Notes: generated by a model not told the origin, from the sequence alone. DNA of 64,000 nt from Massilia aurea (GCF_024753205.1 NZ_JANUGZ010000002.1:744001-808000); one strand, 5' to 3'; shown: positions 1-9,331, counted from the stretch's first letter. Made by a program: numbers and translations.

Positions 1-439
1 TCTGGCGCGCACCGGCGTCCAGCAACGGCAGCAGTGCGCCGCGCGCGGCGCCACCGGCGCCCAGCAGCAACACGCGTTTGTCCGTCAGCGAGACGCCGGC
101 ATTGCGCACGATGTCGGCCACCAGGCCCACGCCGTCCGTGTTGTCGCCGACGATTTCGCCACCATCGAACACCAGCGTATTGACGGCGCCGGCCGCCTGC
201 GCGCGCGCTGTCAAACGTGTGGCCAGGCGCGCTGCTTCCAGTTTGAATGGCACGGTGACGTTGGCGCCCTTGTAGCCTTCGCCGACCAGGCGCGCCACCG
301 TGGCGGCAAAGCCATCGACGGGCGCCAGGCATTGTTCATACTGGAGATCCTCGCCCAGCTCTGCGGCATATTGCGCGTGGATCCGGGGCGACTTGCTGTG
401 GGCAATCGGGTTGCCGATAACGCAGTAACGGTCGGTCAT
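1..439 (-). CDS. aroE: Shikimate dehydrogenase, N-terminal part (runs off the window)
   Basis: Catalyses NADPH-dependent reduction of 3-dehydroshikimate to shikimate in aromatic amino-acid synthesis, in the cytoplasm. About 146 N-terminal residues are present. The substrate-binding segment NPIAHSKSP lies near the start, the catalytic-lysine motif NVTVPFK near residue 65, NTDGVGLV near residue 105, and the glycine-rich nucleotide loop GAGGAARG near residue 128. The C-terminal half lies beyond base 1. The ATG at 439 overlaps the stop of the upstream TonB-like gene by 4 bases, so the two are probably translationally coupled. A second step of the same pathway, aroQ, is at 9464. Confidence 0.95.
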   Translation of the reverse strand, partial: MTDRYCVIGNPIAHSKSPRIHAQYAAELGEDLQYEQCLAPVDGFAATVARLVGEGYKGANVTVPFKLEAARLATRLTARAQAAGAVNTLVFDGGEIVGDNTDGVGLVADIVRNAGVSLTDKRVLLLGAGGAARGALLPLLDAGARQ

Positions 440-1320
440 GGCGAGGCATTCCCCAGGGTTGCGCGCAGACTGTCTTCGCGGGTGAACTGGAAGCGCGTAA
501 ACACTTCCCACAAATCGTCCTTGCCCTTGGTGCGCATATTGGCCGGGAACGCGCCGTATGGCGCCGAGCGGCGCACGATGTCGAGCGCCGCCTTGTCGAG
601 CGCAGGATTGCCCGAGCTGCGCTCGACCTTCGGACCGCCATCCTTCAGGTACAGCGTGCCATCCTGATAGACGGGGATGTACACCACCAGCTCGCCATAC
701 AGCTTCTTGCCGGCCTGCTGCGGGAAATTGAGCGTGCCGACTTCCTCGATCCGCTTCTGCATCGCCTTGTAGTACAGCGCATAACCGGCCTCGCGCGTGC
801 TCGGCGTGATCTTCGTGCGTTTCGGACGGCGGTTTTCTTCTTCGATGCGCTCGAAGATTTCGGCGGCGCTGCGCGAGATGGCGCGCGACGTATCGAGGTT
901 GTCCTCGCCCGTGCGCGACGGGTCCGGCTTTTCCCGTTCGGTGACCGGTGGCGCGGTGAAGCTCGACGTGCGGGCGCGCGTGACGACGTCCTGCTGGATC
1001 TGCTCGAGCGCAGCGATACGGCGCTGCAGGGCCTTGATGCTGTCGCCATCCTCGACCTTGCGCAGATCGGGCAGCGGCGACTTGGCGCGCCCTGCTTCGG
1101 CGGCGCCGCCACCGTCCAGGTTCGCCTGAGCCAGCGCGTCGGCCTTGGCCGGCGCCCGGTCGTGTTTGGCGTTGACCAGAATGACCTCGAGCCCCGGGTC
1201 GGCCGGGGTCTGGCGAAATGTTTCAGGCGCAGCAAAGCGCACCGCCAGCAGCGCCGCGTGGGCTGCCACCGATACGGCCAGGGCAATGATCAGGGGACGG
1301 TTGTGTAGGAGAGACTTCAC
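436..1320 (-). CDS. TonB-family energy-transduction protein
   Basis: A 294-residue protein with an N-terminal membrane anchor (about residues 8-28), a charged, proline-poor periplasmic linker with predicted coiled-coil character around residues 90-115, and a TonB C-terminal-like domain near residues 190-280 ([16 protein letters not shown], then [20 protein letters not shown]). TonB-family proteins pass proton-motive force from ExbBD to outer-membrane receptors, but exbBD is absent here, so a role in envelope biogenesis is equally possible. The start is a GTG without a convincing Shine-Dalgarno. The gene overlaps aroE by 4 bases. Confidence 0.85.
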   Translation of the reverse strand: MKSLLHNRPLIIALAVSVAAHAALLAVRFAAPETFRQTPADPGLEVILVNAKHDRAPAKADALAQANLDGGGAAEAGRAKSPLPDLRKVEDGDSIKALQRRIAALEQIQQDVVTRARTSSFTAPPVTEREKPDPSRTGEDNLDTSRAISRSAAEIFERIEEENRRPKRTKITPSTREAGYALYYKAMQKRIEEVGTLNFPQQAGKKLYGELVVYIPVYQDGTLYLKDGGPKVERSSGNPALDKAALDIVRRSAPYGAFPANMRTKGKDDLWEVFTRFQFTREDSLRATLGNASP

Positions 1321-1809
1321 GCGCTGCGGGTGAGAATTGAATCGGAGAATTGATTCATTCTAACCTGAGGCGAACCCATAGGGGGAGGTGGAATTGGCGT
1401 GCGACACAACGTGGCACGTCTGACAATATCAGTCGGATAACAGGCGTTGTCGTCCAGTCATGCATCGACCCATGATCCTGGCATTTGGCAGGAGACAAGT
1501 CCTGGATAATTCCCCATTTCTGGCGAAGAGATTATCATCTGATCGCTCTTTCTCAAGTAACTTTGCAAACGAGCCAAAATCGTCATCAGCCTGGCTGCAA
1601 TTGGCGCCAGAGAGAGAGACGTACTTCTCGAATTTATGGTTTGCGGATAAGATGACGTTAGTTACTTGCTGATCGAGATGCACCACGAAAATTCAGTTTT
1701 AGATTGAATCCGGGACAGAAAATATTCGACAGCAATCAAAGAATTTACCAATAAAATTGGAGAATCCTCAGGAAGATTCTTCTTTACAGTCTGAAGAGCG
1801 GGAAAGAAA
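1321..1809. other. 489-base AT-rich gap upstream of the inserted gene
   Basis: Base composition drops sharply from about position 1340. The gap contains two mutually antisense short open frames (1429-1686 minus and 1460-1672 plus) whose translations I do not recognise and which lack good ribosome binding sites. A small inverted repeat (AGAATC at 1761-1766 with GATTCT at 1775-1780) lies just ahead of the gene at 1810. I see no transposase remnant, tRNA or clear target-site duplication. Confidence 0.5.
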
Positions 1810-3222
1810 ATGGGCGTAATCATCTATGAACTGAACGAAGTACCAATAAAGCTGTTTGACTTTTATGCAAGCTCTCACCCAAAATCTGCATTTGCAAAAT
1901 TAAGAAACCATAGTTCGCTATTTCAAACCCACACTGCAGATGTAGGCAATCTGAGCCCCTGGATCACCTGGCCCACCATGCATCGTGGGGTTTCAAACGT
2001 GCATCATGAAATAAGTGACTTGGGCCAGGACCTAACACAGGTCAATAAAGAGTATCCAAATGTATATAACCTTTTAGCTCAGCAAGGCGTAAAAGTTGGG
2101 GTTTTTGGCTCACTTCAAAGCTACCCTTTGCCAGTCAATCTGGACAATTTCGCGTTTTATGTCCCTGACACTTTTGCCGCAGGCGATGAGTGTTTTCCAG
2201 AAAAATTGAGCGCTTTTCAGGCGTTTAATTTGTCGATGGTCCGTGCCAATGGTAGGAATGTCAAATCAGGTATCGCAATGCGGGAAGCGACTCGATTTAT
2301 TCAGAACGCCCTGCATCTGGGCTTGACTACCAATACATTTTTGAAGTTATCAAACCAGATCGTCAGCGAACGTCTGAATAGCAATCGTATTGTCAGACGA
2401 CGGGTATCCCAGGTCGAGATTGCCTTTGATATTTACATAAGGCAACTTATTCAGACCAAGCCCGATGTCAGCTTCTTCTTCACGAATCATGTCGCTTCCA
2501 GTATGCACCGGTATTGGCCCACTATGTTTCCTGAGGATTATGACTCAGGAAAGTTTGACGAGACGTGGAGAACGCAATGGTCAGGAGAGATACCACACGC
2601 AATCAAGGTTGCAAATTATCAACTTCAGAAATTGCTTGATTATTGCGATGCAAGCGGATCAGAGCTGATTATTTCCTCCAGCATGGGGCAAGGCGCTGTC
2701 AGCAATGCAGAACCTACCGAGAGAGAAGTCTTGATAACGAACTTGAAGAGCCTTATGGGCTACTTGGGATTGAAGACTGATGACTATGAACCAAAATTGG
2801 CCATGTCGCCTCAGGTTGTACTGTCCCCAAAAAGCGGCGCAGTGAAAGCAGCATTGAATAAACTGAGCAATATTTTTATCAATGGTAAAAATATCAACGT
2901 CTTTGAAACAAGCACTGGCGATGTAAGATTAGAAATAAGCCTGATCAATCAAAATTCATTGTCTGTTTTCGATGGAAATATGCAGATCGATCCAAAGAAG
3001 ATTGGGGTCGATAACGTGCATTTACAGGATGCCTCCAGTGCCTATGCCTACCACATCCCTGAGGGGATCTTATTGCATTACAAATCCGGCCATAAGGCCG
3101 AGAAAGATAACATCAAGACGTGGCAAGCAGTGAGCGCCCTGGACTTTGCGCCTTCACTTCTTAAAAAGTTCGGCAAGCAAATTCCATCGTACATGCAAAA
3201 AGAAAATTTATTCTTGCTGTAA
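1810..3222 (+). CDS. Alkaline-phosphatase-superfamily-like protein with altered metal sites
   Basis: A 470-residue protein with no signal peptide. Its layout resembles the type I phosphodiesterase/alkaline-phosphatase fold: an early strand (VIIYELNEVP), a nucleophile-like segment SPWITWPTMHRG near residue 55, TNHVASSMHRYW near residue 226, SSSMGQGAV near residue 287 where active enzymes usually have SDHG, YHIPEGILLHY near residue 417, and a terminal ALDFAPSLLKKFG like the conserved D-x-A-P-T-L-L region. Several expected Asp/His metal ligands are replaced. Base composition is far more AT-rich than both neighbours and the gene runs against the surrounding minus-strand block, suggesting horizontal acquisition. 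The fold is an inference from motif order and the substrate is unknown. Confidence 0.6.
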   Translation: MGVIIYELNEVPIKLFDFYASSHPKSAFAKLRNHSSLFQTHTADVGNLSPWITWPTMHRGVSNVHHEISDLGQDLTQVNKEYPNVYNLLAQQGVKVGVFGSLQSYPLPVNLDNFAFYVPDTFAAGDECFPEKLSAFQAFNLSMVRANGRNVKSGIAMREATRFIQNALHLGLTTNTFLKLSNQIVSERLNSNRIVRRRVSQVEIAFDIYIRQLIQTKPDVSFFFTNHVASSMHRYWPTMFPEDYDSGKFDETWRTQWSGEIPHAIKVANYQLQKLLDYCDASGSELIISSSMGQGAVSNAEPTEREVLITNLKSLMGYLGLKTDDYEPKLAMSPQVVLSPKSGAVKAALNKLSNIFINGKNINVFETSTGDVRLEISLINQNSLSVFDGNMQIDPKKIGVDNVHLQDASSAYAYHIPEGILLHYKSGHKAEKDNIKTWQAVSALDFAPSLLKKFGKQIPSYMQKENLFLL

Positions 3223-3368
3223 AAAAGACTGCTTGATCGGCCCGCAACAAAAGAGGTCAAGCGGCAAGCCTCGTTAAGGTGCCCCTGTCAATTCCCCACA
3301 AAACAGGCCGCATCCTGCATACAGCGTCCTCATCAGCCGTACACAGAACGCACACGGTTTCAGATAGC

Positions 3369-3400
3369 GGCCGTGTCCACGGCCTTTCCCCTTTTGTTTA
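3369..3400 (+). terminator. Weak candidate terminator
   Basis: GGCCGTG and CACGGCC pair around a TC loop, followed by a broken pyrimidine run (TTTCCCCTTTTGTTT). It lies between the plus-strand inserted gene and the convergent RNase II gene. The tail is not a clean U-tract. Confidence 0.35.
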
Positions 3401-5470
3401 TCATGGAGCCGGCGTATCCGACGTCACCGGCGGCGTCGCTTGTGACAAGTCAGCCGTGTCCACCACCGCAACGGCGCCTTCGGCCTCCACGGCTTCGGCC
3501 ACCGCTGCTTCACCGGTATCGGCGTCGTCTTCCTCCTCGAGCGCGGCATCCGATGCCGCATCCGGCGTGCTGCTTGCCACTTCCAGCAAGCGCGCCTCGA
3601 GGTTCAGTTCGATCTCGTCCCAGCGGACGATGTCGAGCTTGACCTGCGCACCGCGCGCCACCTGCGACATGCCCGGCAAACGCACCACCAGCGGCACGTC
3701 GGTCAGGCGCACGAGCTCGTCCTTGAGCACGACGGCATCGACCATCTTGACGCCCTCCTGCCCCAGCCAGCGCAGGCACCAGTAGCGCTCCATGTTCTGC
3801 TGGAAGTCGTTGTAGGCCGCATACGCCGCGTCGAAGCTCGACACGATCGAGAACAGCGTCGCGTCACGGTGCTTGAACGGCGCGACCAGTGGCGCGGTGA
3901 CGCCGTTTTCGGCCGCCGCGATGATCTGCCACTGGTTGACCAGGTCGGTGTAACGGCGCAGCGGCGACGTGCTCCATGCGTACTGGTCCACGCCCAGGCC
4001 CTGGTGCGGCGCGGCGTGCGTGACCATGCGCACCTGCATCTTGGCGGCCCAGCCGCCGGCACCCGGCCCTTGCGAGCGGTAGATGCCCGGCACGCCCGAG
4101 TCGTGCAGCAGCTTGCCCCAGGTGCTGTTGGCAAAGATCATCAGCTCGGCGACGATCTTGTCCAGCGGCGCGCCGCGCTTGCGGCGCACGATCGAGACCA
4201 CGTCGTCTTCGACATAGAAATTGAAGTCCATGCGGTTGGCCTGCTCGGGCTTGAGGCCAAACGCTTCGCGCTTTGCCATGCGGCCGGCTTCGAGCTGCAA
4301 GGCCCACTGCCACAACTGGCCCAGTTCTTCCTTGTGCGGATACTCGCCTTCGCCGCTGGCCAAGGTTTCTTCATTGACCAGGTCGTCCAGGTCGTTGTGG
4401 CGCAGATTGCTCTTGATCGGCACCAGCTCGGCGCGCGTCGTCGTCGAGATGACGCTCCAGTCTTCGGGATTCAAGACGGCATACAGCGACAGCGCCGGGC
4501 AATCGTTGCCCTCGGCCAGCGTGAACGCATTGACCACCTCGTCCGGCAGCATCGTGATCTTGTCGCCCGGCATATACACGGTCGACATGCGCGCACGGGC
4601 AATCTTGTCGATCGCGTCGTCCGGACGAACGGCCAGGCCCGGCGCGGCGATGTGGATGCCCACGCGGACGGTGCCATCGTCCAGCTTGACGACGGAGAAT
4701 GCATCGTCGATCTCGGTCGTGGTCACGTCGTCGATCGAGAATGCGGCGACGTCGGCGCGCGGCAGGTCGGTCGGCGCTTTTGGTACGTCCACCGGCGCAA
4801 AGCCGGCGCCGCGCGGGAAGTTCTCGAACAGGAAGCGGCCCATGTGCAGGTCTTTGGGCGAGGCCAGCCCGCCGACGTCGAGCATCAGGCGCGCCGCACT
4901 CACCTTCAAATCATCAGCCGCAGCCTCGAACGCCTTGTATTCGATCGTGTTCTTGTCCGGCTTGAACAGCAGCTGGTGCACGAGCGGCTGCATCGATTCA
5001 GGCAGCTTGCCGGCTTTCAGCTCATCGACATAGCCGGCCTGGATGATGGCCTGCTGTTTTTTCTTTTCGATGCCTGCCAGCGCAGCCTTGAGCGACGCTT
5101 CCGGCGCAGCCTTGTAGCGGCCACGGCCCTTCTTGTAGAAGTAAATCGGCGAGCCGTGCAGCGTCAGCACGAGGCCGGCTGCTTCGTGCGGCAGCGGCGC
5201 GTGGCCAAAGTATTCGGCGCCCAGCTCGGCAAAGCCGAACTCGTCTTCGCCCGCGACTTCCCACAGGAACTCGAGGTCGACGTCGGCCGCCACGGCCTTG
5301 GCCGCGTCCATCAGCTCTTGCGGGCCGGGCTTTTCAAATTGCAGCAGGACGTCACGCGTCTTGACCTTGGTGCGCTTGCCGCTGGCCAGTTCGACCTGGT
5401 ATGCCTCGCCGGCTTGCGACAGGATGGCGCCGACCTTGAAGTCGCCCGATTCCTCAAAAAATACATTCAT
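3401..5470 (-). CDS. RNase II-family 3'-5' exoribonuclease
   Basis: A 689-residue cytoplasmic exoribonuclease of the RNB family, which degrades RNA processively from the 3' end. The RNB catalytic region shows SIDDVTTTEIDDAFSV near residue 245 (metal-binding aspartates), PGDKITMLPDEVVN near residue 300, and the late signature TSPLRRYTDLVNQ near residue 503. The N-terminus is an SH3-like/cold-shock-type segment. After the RNB and a short S1-like region there is an acidic Ala/Glu/Asp-rich tail of about 50 residues. It begins 2 bases after the ubiC stop. Its terminus faces the AT-rich insert, which separates it from the TonB-like gene. Confidence 0.92.
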   Translation of the reverse strand: MNVFFEESGDFKVGAILSQAGEAYQVELASGKRTKVKTRDVLLQFEKPGPQELMDAAKAVAADVDLEFLWEVAGEDEFGFAELGAEYFGHAPLPHEAAGLVLTLHGSPIYFYKKGRGRYKAAPEASLKAALAGIEKKKQQAIIQAGYVDELKAGKLPESMQPLVHQLLFKPDKNTIEYKAFEAAADDLKVSAARLMLDVGGLASPKDLHMGRFLFENFPRGAGFAPVDVPKAPTDLPRADVAAFSIDDVTTTEIDDAFSVVKLDDGTVRVGIHIAAPGLAVRPDDAIDKIARARMSTVYMPGDKITMLPDEVVNAFTLAEGNDCPALSLYAVLNPEDWSVISTTTRAELVPIKSNLRHNDLDDLVNEETLASGEGEYPHKEELGQLWQWALQLEAGRMAKREAFGLKPEQANRMDFNFYVEDDVVSIVRRKRGAPLDKIVAELMIFANSTWGKLLHDSGVPGIYRSQGPGAGGWAAKMQVRMVTHAAPHQGLGVDQYAWSTSPLRRYTDLVNQWQIIAAAENGVTAPLVAPFKHRDATLFSIVSSFDAAYAAYNDFQQNMERYWCLRWLGQEGVKMVDAVVLKDELVRLTDVPLVVRLPGMSQVARGAQVKLDIVRWDEIELNLEARLLEVASSTPDAASDAALEEEDDADTGEAAVAEAVEAEGAVAVVDTADLSQATPPVTSDTPAP

Positions 5471-5472
5471 GA

Positions 5473-6060
5473 TTATTCTGTGTTGTTCGTGGTTGCGCCC
5501 GCTCCCAGGCTGAGCACCGCCGGCAAGAATACCTCGGTGACCAGGAGCAGGCCTTGACGGCGGCGATAGACGCAGCGCCGCGCATGGTAAATCGGCTGTT
5601 GGGCGCCCGCGCCGCCAATAGCCGCATGTGCACGGCGCACGAGCGGATGGTCGGCGCCCAGGCGCGCAAATTCAAGTGATCCGCGCCGCACGAGCGGATC
5701 GTAAAACAGGGTCGAGCCGAGCGAACGTTCGCCCAGCGCCGAAAACAGCGGCCAGTCGCTCGCGTTGGCATCGGGCGGCACGACCGTGTGGGCAAAGACC
5801 ACCGGCGTGCCGTCGCAGACGAGCAGCACTTCGCGCTCCCACACGCGCTGTGGCCGTGCCAGGCCAATCGCCGCCGCTTCGTCAGCCAGGCACACGGCGC
5901 CGTGCTGGTGCAGGCGGCGCACGCGAAACGCGTCGCTGCTAGCGACCAGGCGCGCGGTCAGCGAGCCGGGCGTGACGAGCCAGTCGTGCATTGGTGGAGA
6001 AGCACGCACGGCGCGCGCGTGCGGATGCCAGGCGGCCAGGCGCAGCGAACGGTTCCTCAC
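5473..6060 (-). CDS. ubiC: Chorismate lyase
   Basis: Removes pyruvate from chorismate to give 4-hydroxybenzoate, the first committed step of ubiquinone synthesis. The 195-residue protein has the family pattern: W-x-R-E-V-L-L-V-C-D-G-x-P-V-V-F-A-H near residue 75, LGERSLGSTLF near residue 110, and ARRCVYRRRQGLLLVTEVFLP near the C-terminus, where the glutamate is the expected catalytic residue. The GTG at 6060 overlaps the yqiA-like stop by 4 bases. Dependence on chorismate links it to aroE and aroQ in the same window. Confidence 0.9.
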   Translation of the reverse strand: MRNRSLRLAAWHPHARAVRASPPMHDWLVTPGSLTARLVASSDAFRVRRLHQHGAVCLADEAAAIGLARPQRVWEREVLLVCDGTPVVFAHTVVPPDANASDWPLFSALGERSLGSTLFYDPLVRRGSLEFARLGADHPLVRRAHAAIGGAGAQQPIYHARRCVYRRRQGLLLVTEVFLPAVLSLGAGATTNNTE

Positions 6061-6674
6061 CGCGTTCCGTCCCCGACTGCATCCATCCCGCAGAACGCCA
6101 GCACCTCGTCGACATACATCGGAAACTCCGACACCGCATGGTCGCTGCCGTAGATCACGTGCTGGCGCGCGCCGGCATAGTGCGCCACCATGTCGCGGTA
6201 GTCGAGCACTTCGTCGCCCGTGGCCGCCAGCAGAAAATACCGTTCGGGCTGCGTGATGGCCGCGACGCGCAGCGCCTTGAGTTCATCGATGTACTCAGGG
6301 CGAAACTCGAACGGTTCGTCCGAATGCCAGTTGGTCGTAACGCCCACGTGGTGTTCGAGGTTGCGGGTCGGGTCGACCGACGGATTGATGACGACGGCCG
6401 GCACGCCCAGGCGCTCGGCCAGCGCGCACGCATAGAAGCCGCCCAGCGACGAGCCGACGATCGCGAGATTGCCCGGTGCATGCTGCGCGGCCAGGTCCAG
6501 CGCCAGCGCGAACGCGGCCTTTGGGGATGCCGGCAATTGCGGGCAGATCAGGCGGTCGAGCAAGCCGCGCTCTTCGAGCGCCGCCTGGACGACGCGCGCC
6601 TTCATCGATTTGGGCGACGAGCGAAAGCCGTGCAAATAAAGAAGATACGGTGGCAACTGCGGCGCCGACGTCAT
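6057..6674 (-). CDS. YqiA-family alpha/beta-hydrolase (esterase)
   Basis: A 205-residue alpha/beta-hydrolase resembling the YqiA family of small esterases. It opens with LLYLHGFRSSPKSMKA, has the nucleophile elbow GSSLGGF near residue 75, a downstream acid in LAATGDEVLDY, and a late histidine in GSDHAVSEF, giving a plausible Ser-Asp-His triad. The true substrate is not known from sequence. It overlaps mpl and ubiC by 4 bases each, so it is probably co-expressed with both. Confidence 0.82.
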   Translation of the reverse strand: MTSAPQLPPYLLYLHGFRSSPKSMKARVVQAALEERGLLDRLICPQLPASPKAAFALALDLAAQHAPGNLAIVGSSLGGFYACALAERLGVPAVVINPSVDPTRNLEHHVGVTTNWHSDEPFEFRPEYIDELKALRVAAITQPERYFLLAATGDEVLDYRDMVAHYAGARQHVIYGSDHAVSEFPMYVDEVLAFCGMDAVGDGTR

Positions 6675-8047
6675 GGGGCCAACGCGTCCAGCAGCTTCTG
6701 GTGCACTCCCCCGAAGCCGCCATTGCTCATGACCAGGATATGGTCGCCCGGTTGCGCCTGCTGCACGATGGCTTGCACCATATAGTCGATCTGGTCGAAG
6801 CTGTGCGCGATCGTGCCCATCGGCTTGAATGCATCGGCCAGCGACCAGCCCAGCGCCTGCTGGCTGCCGAAGCCGAACACCAGGTCGGCATCCTTCAGGC
6901 TGCCCGGCAGCGCATCCTTCATCGCGCCCAGCTTCATCGTGTTCGAACGCGGCTCGAGCACGGCCAGGATGCGGCCGGAACCTTGCGCGCCCAGCTTCTG
7001 ACGCAGGCCGCCGACCGTGGTGGCAATCGCCGTCGGGTGGTGCGCAAAGTCGTCGTAGACGGTGATGTTATTGACCACGCCGCGCACTTCCATGCGGCGC
7101 TTGACGTTCTCAAAGCGGGCCAGCGATTCGATGGCCTGCGCGACCGGCACGCCGACGTGGCGCGCGGCGGCAATCGCGGCCAGCGCGTTCGAGCGGTTGT
7201 GCTTGCCAGTCAGGTCCCAGTGCACGGTGCCTTGCGGCGCGCCCTTGAAGATGACGTCGAAGCTGGCGCCGCCCGGATGCTCGACCATCGTCCAGTCGAC
7301 ACCGTCGGCGCCGCCGAAGCTTTCCTTCTCGCTCCAGCAACCGCGCTTGAGCACGCGCCCGATCGACGCTTCGTCGCCATTGACGACCAGGCGGCCCACG
7401 CCCGGCACCGTGCGCACCAGGTGGTGGAACTGGGTTTCGATGGCGCCGATGTCCGGGAAGATGTCGGCGTGGTCGTATTCCAGGTTGTTCAGCACGGCCG
7501 TTTTGGCGTGGTAGTGCACGAACTTGCTGCGCTTGTCGAAGAACGCCGTGTCGTATTCATCGGCTTCGATGACGAAGAAGTTCGATGGCTTGTCGCCATG
7601 CAGGCGCGCCGAGACGCCGAAGTTCATCGGCACGCCGCCGATCAGGAAGCCCGGCGCATAGCCGGCATCTTCCAGGATCCAGGCCAGCATCGACGTCGTG
7701 GTCGTCTTGCCGTGCGTACCGGCCACCGCCAGCACCCATTTTTCGCGCAGGATGTGCTCGCCGATCCACTGCGGCCCCGACATATATGGCAGGCCGCGGT
7801 TCAGGATTTCCTCGATCAGCGGATTACCGCGCGTCATGACATTGCCGACCACATACAGATCGGGATTCAGCGACACCTGCTCCGGGCCATAGCCCTGGAT
7901 CAGCTCGATCCCCTGGGCTTGCAACTGCGTGCTCATCGGTGGATAGACGTTGGCGTCGCAACCGGTCACGCGGTGACCGGCTTCCTTGGCCAGGACCGCC
8001 AGGCCACCCATGAAGGTGCCGCAAATGCCGAGAATATGAATGTGCAT
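6671..8047 (-). CDS. mpl: UDP-N-acetylmuramate:L-alanyl-gamma-D-glutamyl-meso-diaminopimelate ligase
   Basis: A recycling Mur ligase that joins murein tripeptide salvaged from cell-wall turnover to UDP-MurNAc. At 458 residues it has the expected family length. The N-terminal nucleotide-binding segment is HILGICGTFMGGLA, the ATP loop is AGTHGKTTTTSM near residue 110, and the conserved EADEYDTAFFDKRSKF near residue 160 is typical of Mpl rather than MurC. The late VYDDFAHHPTAI block is also characteristic. It is divergent from the NTase-like gene at 8124 with a 76-base gap. Confidence 0.95.
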   Translation of the reverse strand: MHIHILGICGTFMGGLAVLAKEAGHRVTGCDANVYPPMSTQLQAQGIELIQGYGPEQVSLNPDLYVVGNVMTRGNPLIEEILNRGLPYMSGPQWIGEHILREKWVLAVAGTHGKTTTTSMLAWILEDAGYAPGFLIGGVPMNFGVSARLHGDKPSNFFVIEADEYDTAFFDKRSKFVHYHAKTAVLNNLEYDHADIFPDIGAIETQFHHLVRTVPGVGRLVVNGDEASIGRVLKRGCWSEKESFGGADGVDWTMVEHPGGASFDVIFKGAPQGTVHWDLTGKHNRSNALAAIAAARHVGVPVAQAIESLARFENVKRRMEVRGVVNNITVYDDFAHHPTAIATTVGGLRQKLGAQGSGRILAVLEPRSNTMKLGAMKDALPGSLKDADLVFGFGSQQALGWSLADAFKPMGTIAHSFDQIDYMVQAIVQQAQPGDHILVMSNGGFGGVHQKLLDALAP

Positions 8048-8123
8048 GGGAAGGTGCGCGGGTGCGATGTAAATTGACGAAACCGGGATTCTACCCGAGC
8101 CGCAGCTGTTTTCCGTTCAGAGT

Positions 8124-8768
8124 ATGATCTCGATCATGATGCCGAACTTGAACAACGATCTCATTCAATTGCGCGCCGAGATCGCCCTCGTGGCTGCGCG
8201 CATGGTTGCCCAGGATGGCGCCGACATCGATACTGCGCGCCGCAAGGCGGCCCGCCAGGTGCTCGGCGTGAACCAGCCTGTTCCCAATATGATGCCCGAC
8301 GACATCCAGGTCGAAGACGAAGTGCGCAAGTACCTGGCACTGTTCGGCGGCCCGGACCACAGCAAGCGCCTGGCGCAACTGCGCGCCACGGCGCTGCAGG
8401 TGATGGAGGCGCTGGCCGACTTCAATCCCTACATCACCGGCCCGGTGCTGCAAGGCACGGCTGGCGAGCACGACGATATCCACCTGCAACTGTTCGCCGA
8501 CAGTGCGAAAGAAGTGCAGATCTATCTGCTGAATCGCAATGTTAATATCGAGATCTCGGAAACCCCGCATTTCAAGGGGGGGCGCCATGCGCCTGTCGAG
8601 ACCGTCAGTTTCCCGTGGATGAAGGAAACTGTGCATGCGCAATTGTTTGAATACCAAGACCTGCGCGGCGCGCTCAAGCCGCGCGCAGATGGCCGCCCGC
8701 AACGTCTCGACGCTGCCGGCCTGCGCGCGCTGATCGCTGCCGACTCAACACTGGAACAGAACGAATGA
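8124..8768 (+). CDS. Nucleotidyltransferase-fold-like conserved protein
   Basis: A 214-residue protein of uncertain function. A helical N-terminal half is followed near residue 110 by GPVLQGTAGEHDDIHLQLFADS, which resembles the G-S-x(n)-D-x-D core of minimal nucleotidyltransferase folds, although the second acidic position reads D-I-H rather than D-I-D. The C-terminal part is polar. Nearby in-frame ATGs at 8136 and 8139 are alternative starts. The stop overlaps the tlpA-like start by 4 bases, suggesting a two-gene unit. The family assignment is tentative. Confidence 0.7.
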   Translation: MISIMMPNLNNDLIQLRAEIALVAARMVAQDGADIDTARRKAARQVLGVNQPVPNMMPDDIQVEDEVRKYLALFGGPDHSKRLAQLRATALQVMEALADFNPYITGPVLQGTAGEHDDIHLQLFADSAKEVQIYLLNRNVNIEISETPHFKGGRHAPVETVSFPWMKETVHAQLFEYQDLRGALKPRADGRPQRLDAAGLRALIAADSTLEQNE

Positions 8769-9331
8769 ACAAGAAACATCTGGCCACCTATGTGGCAGTG
8801 GCCGCGCTGTTCGGCGTGATGGGCGCCGTCGTCGCGCTCTATAAAAAAGCGCCGGCACCGGCCTCCCCCCAGATCAGTACGACTGCTGGCGCTGGCGCGG
8901 TGACCAATGCCGTCACCAACCTGTATGCGCAGTCGCTCAACAATCTGGCCGGTGAACCGCAACCGATGGCGCAGTGGAAGGGCAAGCCCCTCCTGGTGAA
9001 TTTCTGGGCGACCTGGTGCGGGCCATGCGTGCAGGAAATGCCGGAGCTGTCGCACCTGGCGGGCGAAGACAAGGGCAAGCACTTCAATGTGATCGGCATC
9101 GGGATCGATTCGCCGACCAATATGAGCGAATTCGCCGCCAAGCACCAGATCGCCTATCCACTCTACGTGGCCGGTATGGGCGGGACCGAGCTGTCGAAGG
9201 AATTGGGCAACACGATGGGCGGCTTGCCGTACACTGTGCTGATCGGCGCCGACGGACAAGTGCTCAAGACGTATATTGGCAAGCTCAAGTTCGACGAATT
9301 GCGCGCTGACCTGGCCAAATTGAAGGGTTGA
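8765..9331 (+). CDS. TlpA-like membrane-anchored thiol:disulfide oxidoreductase
   Basis: A 188-residue protein with one N-terminal membrane segment (about residues 7-25), a short Pro/Ala linker and a periplasmic thioredoxin fold. The redox motif WCGPC lies near residue 82 in NFWATWCGPCVQEMPEL, with the cis-proline loop GGLPYTVLIG near residue 158. Such proteins reduce or oxidise cysteines of exported partners, often in cytochrome c maturation. The partner cannot be read from context. It is translationally coupled to the upstream gene. Confidence 0.9.
   Translation: MNKKHLATYVAVAALFGVMGAVVALYKKAPAPASPQISTTAGAGAVTNAVTNLYAQSLNNLAGEPQPMAQWKGKPLLVNFWATWCGPCVQEMPELSHLAGEDKGKHFNVIGIGIDSPTNMSEFAAKHQIAYPLYVAGMGGTELSKELGNTMGGLPYTVLIGADGQVLKTYIGKLKFDELRADLAKLKG

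Noticed and set aside
1429..1686. Short open frames on both strands of the AT-rich gap
   Set aside because: No ribosome binding site, no recognisable similarity, and they are antisense to each other.
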